From Sipunculus nudus (lineage: Eukaryota > Annelida > Sipuncula > Golfingiida > Sipunculidae), in contig CM049314.1 in the NCBI GenBank assembly GCA_026874595.1, positions 27,169,729 to 27,233,728 of the forward strand: a DNA stretch of 64,000 bases, written 5' to 3'. Below are positions 58,699 to 64,000 of the stretch, piece after piece (within the stretch, counting starts at the first letter, position 1; the number at the start of each line of letters is the position of its first letter). Under the pieces are notes generated by a model. The model had not been told where the DNA came from, did no database searches, and saw only the letters and a program-made list of their open reading frames with translations. The position numbers and the translations under genes are program-made.

Positions 58699-59029
58699 GT
58701 ATCAGTAATCATTAAAGTTTTCTGTTCTCACCATATTACCTTTACCCTAACTTTGATACAGGCATTCTGTTCTCAGCTCCGATTTCCACGGAGGTGTGTT
58801 TTTGGGCGGTTTCAGGCGTGGCTTTTATTATTTTATTAAGAATTTGAATTGCACCATTTTTAATTGTGCAATGGTGTTTCTACCGTCGGCAAAATGGCCT
58901 GGGGAAGGATTTTCTTTTAATGTTTGACCACGCGTGCATTTTCAAATTTGCATAGAAATTCCCTACCGAATTTATACAAGCTATATTTGGTGACAATCTT
59001 GATTTTATCATAAAGGCAATACACGAATG

Positions 59030-59030
<1 letters not shown>

Positions 59031-59082
<52 letters not shown>
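59031..59082. repeat. TA microsatellite, about 50 bp
   Basis: TA dinucleotides with one TATG interruption at about 59051. Confidence 0.95.
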
Positions 59083-59086
<4 letters not shown>

Positions 59087-61128
59087 ATATTTTAAACCAC
59101 GCTCCTATGAAAAGCGACCATATCTGTGAATTTTCCCCATTGCTTGACGGCCGTGCGTGCTCTCTTTGGCCGTGCCTGCTGGCCTCTCGCGTAATTTCGC
59201 ATACTTGTAAATCTTGAGCCCAGATGAACCAGAAATCTAATTGGGTATTGGCTACGTTTTAATTAGATTTTATGTCGTGTCTGATTATAGACTTGCCAGC
59301 ATCGCTTTCTAACTTTGCACCTGGATAATATGTTTTCTTATTTTATTAGAGTATGAAAACAAGTAAGGTGGCGTAGCTAAGAGTTTGTTAGCTAGATTTT
59401 TTTGGTTATTTGGCCTAAGGAGGATTTAGTAATATCAGACAGGGCACCACTTTAAATCATATAGTGGTCTCCGTTTCCGTATAGACATGTGTGTATTTAG
59501 TGCCGTCTATTAACCCAAGACATAAAAGGATAATCGCCATTTTCGCAAATATATCTGTCTACGGCCCTACCTTTTTATTCAGAACTGTCAAAAAAAACAA
59601 ATTGGAGGAATGAATAAGTACTCATTATTTTGTAAAACCAGTCACAACTTTTATTTTATAGCTTTTCCTAGTACTGGTTTTTATATAATTGCATCTTTGG
59701 CACACATTCCATTATTCCTATATTGACTTACATTCAATTTAGATGGAATTAGCTGATTCAAATTCAAAATTACTTCCTTAATTTTAAAATTAAATATGTT
59801 CGATATCCTACCCATAATACAATAGAACCAATAAAAAGATATGTTGAGAGGTTTAATGATGTTTTATAATGATGGCCTTGTCTTCAAAAGATAGTCTGTA
59901 ACTATATATTACACACATCCGGCTGAATCTGTTCCAAGGCTTCCATTATATGTAGTTGATCTGATTTTGATGACGAGCCCCATTTGTATACGCATGGGTA
60001 AGATGGGTCGCACTAGGGTTTCGGCAGCGTCCGCCCATGTGTCTTGTCGTATACCTGCCAAACCGGCCGTTACCTGTTAATTTTGAGTGTCACCGAGATA
60101 ACTTACCAAGGATTTGGTGGATTTTTACAAAACTCATTTTAACTTTTTTACAATAGATTATCACCCTGGGATAACATTACCTCGGCGGTGATGAGCATAC
60201 AATCTTTTTTTCTTATAAATTTTAAATTCAACCACGTGTTGTATGACGTACAAAAAGTTGGTTGGACCAAGACATCACGGGATAACGCGATTTTTGTGCC
60301 TGTATGACGTACTTTGTAGATATCGCCGCAATTGTAGCTAATGCACTGACTAGATCTTTCGGACTGATATAACCCGTATTAACCGTGCCGCATTTATACT
60401 AAGTGATCATATTGCGTGTGCTGATGTACTTGCATTCGACTGATGAAACATATGCCCTGTTAATAATTTAATGTATCGGTGGGATATACGTCCAGGGATA
60501 TAATTCAAACCTAATAAGAGTCCATCAGTCGAGAAATGGGAGATGGGATTTTAACCAATTAATGCAAACTATTACACAATATAAAATAAATTGTTCTATA
60601 ATTTGAAGATTTTTGGCGTGGTCCAAATAAAGGGTTATTCCGGGCTTAATGTTGGTGATACATATCATGAATGCCTTATAAGTAATAATTGGTCATTAAT
60701 TTCGATTCAGGATAGGTGCATTCGGATTTTCTTTGACGAGGACACTGATATTGATATTTAAGCTCAGTTTGCAAATTGTTGTTACAAATATCTTAAAAGA
60801 TCTCACTGTAAAAACAAAAAAAATAAAGGAACTGAATAAATAGAATTAATCGATCTTATTAATATATATATATATATATATATTTATTAATGAGATGGAT
60901 CAATGATTAAATCCATTCTTTCTGAGTAACTGAGTAACTCACGTACACATGTTTAGCATATTTATAAAATAAGCGCATAAATGTATTCTTTCGGCGGCAC
61001 TATCCTAGGGGAAGAATCGTTATACCTTTTAACCGCGCGTCCATTTTAATTTTAGCACAATAATTGTATAATGCGGTTTATAAGGAAGAGAAGAGTATAT
61101 TTGGTCACCATCGTGGTTTTATCATGAG

Positions 61129-61129
<1 letters not shown>

Positions 61130-61215
<86 letters not shown>
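61130..61215. repeat. TA microsatellite, about 85 bp, beside a splice acceptor
   Basis: TA run with a single TAAATA interruption at 61160-61165, ending about 36 bp before the SLC23 exon 2 acceptor. Confidence 0.97.
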
Positions 61216-61217
<2 letters not shown>

Positions 61218-61251
61218 GGTTGTGATTAGTGAGTTTGTTTTTATCATCCAG

Positions 61252-61409
61252 CATTTCCTGGCGATGTGCGTCTCCCAAATAGCTCAAGCAACTTTGGTTT
61301 GTGATATCATTGGTGTGGGAGACGATTCCGGGTCACGTGGTCAACTTATCAGCACCGTCCTGAATTTACCTGCCCTATCGACATCTCTGCAAACGACATT
61401 TGGGAGTAG
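61252..61409 (+). CDS. SLC23-family transporter, second coding exon
   Basis: Acceptor tttttatcatccag (AG at 61250-61251) and donor AGTAG|gtcagt (GT at 61410-61411) bound 158 bases: 52 codons plus two, entering in phase 0 as required by exon 1. It begins HFLAM, completing the family's Gly-Leu-Gln-His-Tyr/Phe-Leu motif across the splice, and includes GVGDDSGSRGQLISTVLNLP and LQTTFGSR, matching the conserved Arg-x-Gln-Leu-Ile-Ser-Thr and Leu-Leu-Gln-Thr-Thr-Phe-Gly-x-Arg of membrane helices 1-3. Helix 1 is unusual: the common 'Thr-Met-Phe-Gly' is Ala-Met-Cys-Val here. Exon 3, which should start with the Leu-Pro-x-x-Gln-Gly-Gly substrate-binding segment, was not found up to 64000, so intron 2 exceeds 2.5 kb. 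Confidence 0.88.
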
Positions 61410-63038
61410 GTCAGTAAATCATTTTACAAGAGGTTGTCTGAAACAACAAACACTCCCCCCCCCCAACCCCCCGCCAAGAATACCTTCATGAAACTCCGCT
61501 GTGAAGGTATACACAAATGTCCCGGTTCAACAAATCAGTTCAGTGTCTCCTGCAGCACAGAGCCGCCAGCTTATACCGATCAATAGTTTTATTAAAATAA
61601 ATCGGCCGCAACAGTGTGAATTAAACTTGTTTATGAAGATCCAGATTATTTCCAAAAATCAATACAATTCACGTTAGGTAATTTCCTAACCCCGTAACAA
61701 AATTACAACAAGATCTCTTCAGAACTCATTGCGTAAATTTGCGGAAAGACAACCAGATGATGAAGTATATAATACCTATCGCCACCTGTGGGAGGTCTAA
61801 TAACCAACGAATCAAGTCTAGATATTAATTGATACCCCTGTATTAGACAATTTCAGTCTATCAAATGCACTTGTTTTATTCAGATCCAAAACATTTTAAT
61901 AATTAACCGCATGTTTATCGAAAACATGTGACAGGTCTCATGGGAAACAACACAGGTGTTTAGGTTTTCCTAACGTAGTAAATTAAACGTTCCACTGCCT
62001 TTATTTAAAACATATTGAAAATTAAATATACCATCAATATGTACGCCCGTCCACGTCTTATTTTCATTGTTTATTTAGATAACTTTTATTGTTACGAAGC
62101 AATTTAAGGATTATTTTATTTAAGCCAAGCAAAGACTTATTTTCATTGCAAAAGCATGTGCAGTAAAAGACTCCCTAATTCATTTTCCTGAAATTTTTAA
62201 TTAAGACTTAAAAGCATACTTTTCTCTCATTCGGATGCATTGTTGGCTTGAGACATCTGTCATCTGATAATTTGCCGATTCAGTGAGGCAACGCTAAGCA
62301 AATCCTTCCTATTTTATATTCTGATGCATACATTTGGGAGAGAGTTTTATTTCTTTAAAAAAATTTCATTTTTTCATTTAATTGAAGCAAAGATATTTAT
62401 GATTATGACCAACAGAAATGTAGCGAATGCATTATGTTTACGTCTATCAAAGAATTCACAAATTCCCGTTACTGTAATGTTCACATGTAAATCACATACG
62501 AACGGCTATTTATTTTAACGATATTCTAAATTTTACATATCAAATAGAAAATTTGTCCTCATGGATTTATATATTTTTTACTGTGGCTGATACAAAATAA
62601 AGATCACTATAACTTTGTTATACATGGATATAATTGTAATTTTTTTTAACTGATGTATTACATCAAGTTTCTGATAACGATAGTTTGAATTATATTCGGG
62701 TAGACTGCCGATAGTTCAAGGAATGTGCTCGTCCTTTCTGTTGCCTCTGATGGTAATATAGTCTTTACCGAAATGGCCAGTTGAAGGTAAGATTGTGGTA
62801 CTTAGTAGTCCCATTCCTAAAATCACCTTTTTCTGCTATCCTTTAGAAAGGAGCAATGACAGTGAAACAGAATACCTCAATTATGTTTATTGTAGGGCTC
62901 TGATAAGCCTGTAACCCTTTATTGCAACCTTTACTCGTTATGGAGGAAATTATATTTTAATTAATATGGGACACGTTACAGCTTTAGTATATCAGAAAGT
63001 AAAATCCTCTTTATTTATCATTTGTCTACAAATCACAG
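61410..63038 (+). other. Probable SLC23 intron 2, nothing else recognised
   Basis: Begins at donor gtcagt. A poly-C rich stretch lies at 61447-61468, read by some frames as a proline run. No exon with transporter-like content was seen. Confidence 0.5.
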
Positions 63039-63320
63039 GACGGACTTGTATTTGCATGTGTAAGGTGTGTAAACTCTCAATTTCTGAAGATGTCAGACAT
63101 AGTTTCGCGGTATCGTAAATACAATCGATTCCAGGTTGAAAACAGTTGTCTTACTATTACACAGGAGCGAAGAATTGCACAGGAAGAGAACATGCTAACT
63201 TTACCAACACAACCTCAGAATGTGACGAAGTCTAATTTAACCGTTCTTGATGACTGGCAGGACTGCGAAACATCGGATATATGGAAAATGAAAATGATAG
63301 AGGCAAACATTTCTACATAA
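63039..63320 (+). CDS. Unidentified open segment, possible terminal exon
   Basis: After a fair acceptor (tttgtctacaaatcacag, AG at 63037-63038) a frame stays open for 93 codons to a stop at 63318-63320. It contains an internal ATG at 63090 (MSDIVSRYRKYNRFQVENSC). The product would be hydrophilic, rich in Asn, Thr and Glu, with no membrane segment, Cys pattern or domain I recognise. In phase it cannot follow SLC23 exon 2, which ends in phase 2. It may be an exon of another gene or a chance frame. Confidence 0.25.
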   Translation, partial: DGLVFACVRCVNSQFLKMSDIVSRYRKYNRFQVENSCLTITQERRIAQEENMLTLPTQPQNVTKSNLTVLDDWQDCETSDIWKMKMIEANIST

Positions 63321-64000
63321 TCTTTTGGGATTCTATAAATCTCACATAAGTATTTCTTTGAAGATTAAAAAAAAACATTTTACTAGATTCATATGTGAAA
63401 TGTTAGTGGATATTTCTCAGCCATTTGAGGTTCAAAACATGTTTTTCTACAATAAGTTTTAGATATATATTCCAAAACGGACATTTTTATTTTTGCTATC
63501 TCGTCTTTATTATCTTTATTGGGAAGACTGTTATAGGTAAGCATTGCAATAATAATTTATTTGTGTACATTTCAAAATTAAATACTATGTAAAGGTTAAC
63601 CTTAGAGATTACACAAACCGAATGAAGAACCTTTCGGGGTGAATTTAACCAATGTTTTAACATAATTGCCAGATTTGTTGTAGCAGTTAAAGGTATTAAT
63701 ATTGTTATTCAGTTATATGCCATTCATTTACATAATTTTAGATCTAGCTAAAATAAGCCCGTATCATAAAGCTCGAACATGTAGAGCACATTCTCAGCTT
63801 TTATTTAATGTACATGTCAGGGATTACCAGAGCAGTAGCTTCCACACACATGAGACGGTTTTAAGACCATAATCTGAAACTTATTTTTTTAAGTATCAGT
63901 AATTGTTAAAACATAGAATTCCTGAGAGGAATAAAATTTATATATTGAAAAAGTCATGTATGTAAAGATATAATGTCATCGACAAATATATTGTCATATA
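63321..64000. other. No feature recognised
   Basis: AT-rich sequence to the window edge, presumably still within SLC23 intron 2. Confidence 0.35.

Larger units (their letters stand above)
58699..61251 (+). other. SLC23 intron 1 with TA microsatellites
   Basis: A 2,553-bp GT-AG intron (gtatca to atcatccag). It contains three TA tracts (59031-59080, 60861-60883 and 61130-61215) and no recognisable gene. The last tract ends about 36 bp before the acceptor. Confidence 0.8.

Noticed and set aside
61441-61491. Proline-rich extension of SLC23 exon 2
   Set aside because: It reads past a good splice donor (61410) into a poly-C tract; the transporter family has no such extension here.

Overview
The window looks like nuclear DNA of an invertebrate animal, most probably a bivalve mollusc. 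It is AT-rich and gene-poor, with GT-AG introns, long TA microsatellites and many degraded transposable elements. The main repeats have monomers of about 140-290 bp in tandem, a short GACG/ACGG-type run and a hairpin-like end, an architecture I associate with bivalve pearl/Helitron-like repeats. That placement is inference; no species is assigned.

Three protein-coding loci are supported. (1) Minus strand, about 1.1-10.5 kb: a C-type-lectin-like (CTLD) gene seen as a signal-peptide-type exon (10507-10462), two cysteine-rich exons (9049-8930 and 8831-8589) and a possible linker exon (1155-1090). Every internal boundary is phase 1. Half of the lectin fold is missing. (2) Plus strand, 17642-18940: an intronless 432-residue membrane protein with a signal peptide, leucine-rich repeats, one Ig domain and one membrane helix, hemmed in by repeats. 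(3) Plus strand, from 58555 past the right edge: the first two coding exons of an SLC23-family nucleobase/ascorbate transporter. They are separated by a 2.55-kb intron full of TA repeats and preceded by a 722-bp tandem duplication that stops 8 bp before the start codon.

Mobile elements fill most of the rest: a stop-riddled Gypsy-type retrotransposon (about 4.9-8.06 kb) split by foreign DNA; a frameshifted BEL/Pao gag-protease remnant (34.8-36.88 kb); a 1,645-bp non-autonomous hAT-type element with 11-bp inverted ends and a perfect 8-bp target duplication (46800-48444); a small direct-repeat element carrying a tRNA-like sequence (27.3-27.85 kb); and several tandem-core repeat families (1-0.3, 9.4-10.4, 14.1-17.5, 18.95-19.1, 20.5-22.4, 36.9-38.4, 50.4-52.4 and 53.3-54.5 kb). 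Three recent tandem duplications (units 183, 460 and 722 bp) stand out. A GC-richer segment at 43.2-45.1 kb carries good splice signals but no long reading frame, so it may be a non-coding transcript.

The three loci do not form a functional unit. Two of them (CTLD and LRR-Ig) belong to families expanded in molluscan immunity. The best candidates for something under-described are the shared palindromic termini of several repeat families, the hAT element with hexamer arrays at both ends, and the duplicated 5' flank of the transporter gene. No operon, CRISPR array or other prokaryotic system is present.
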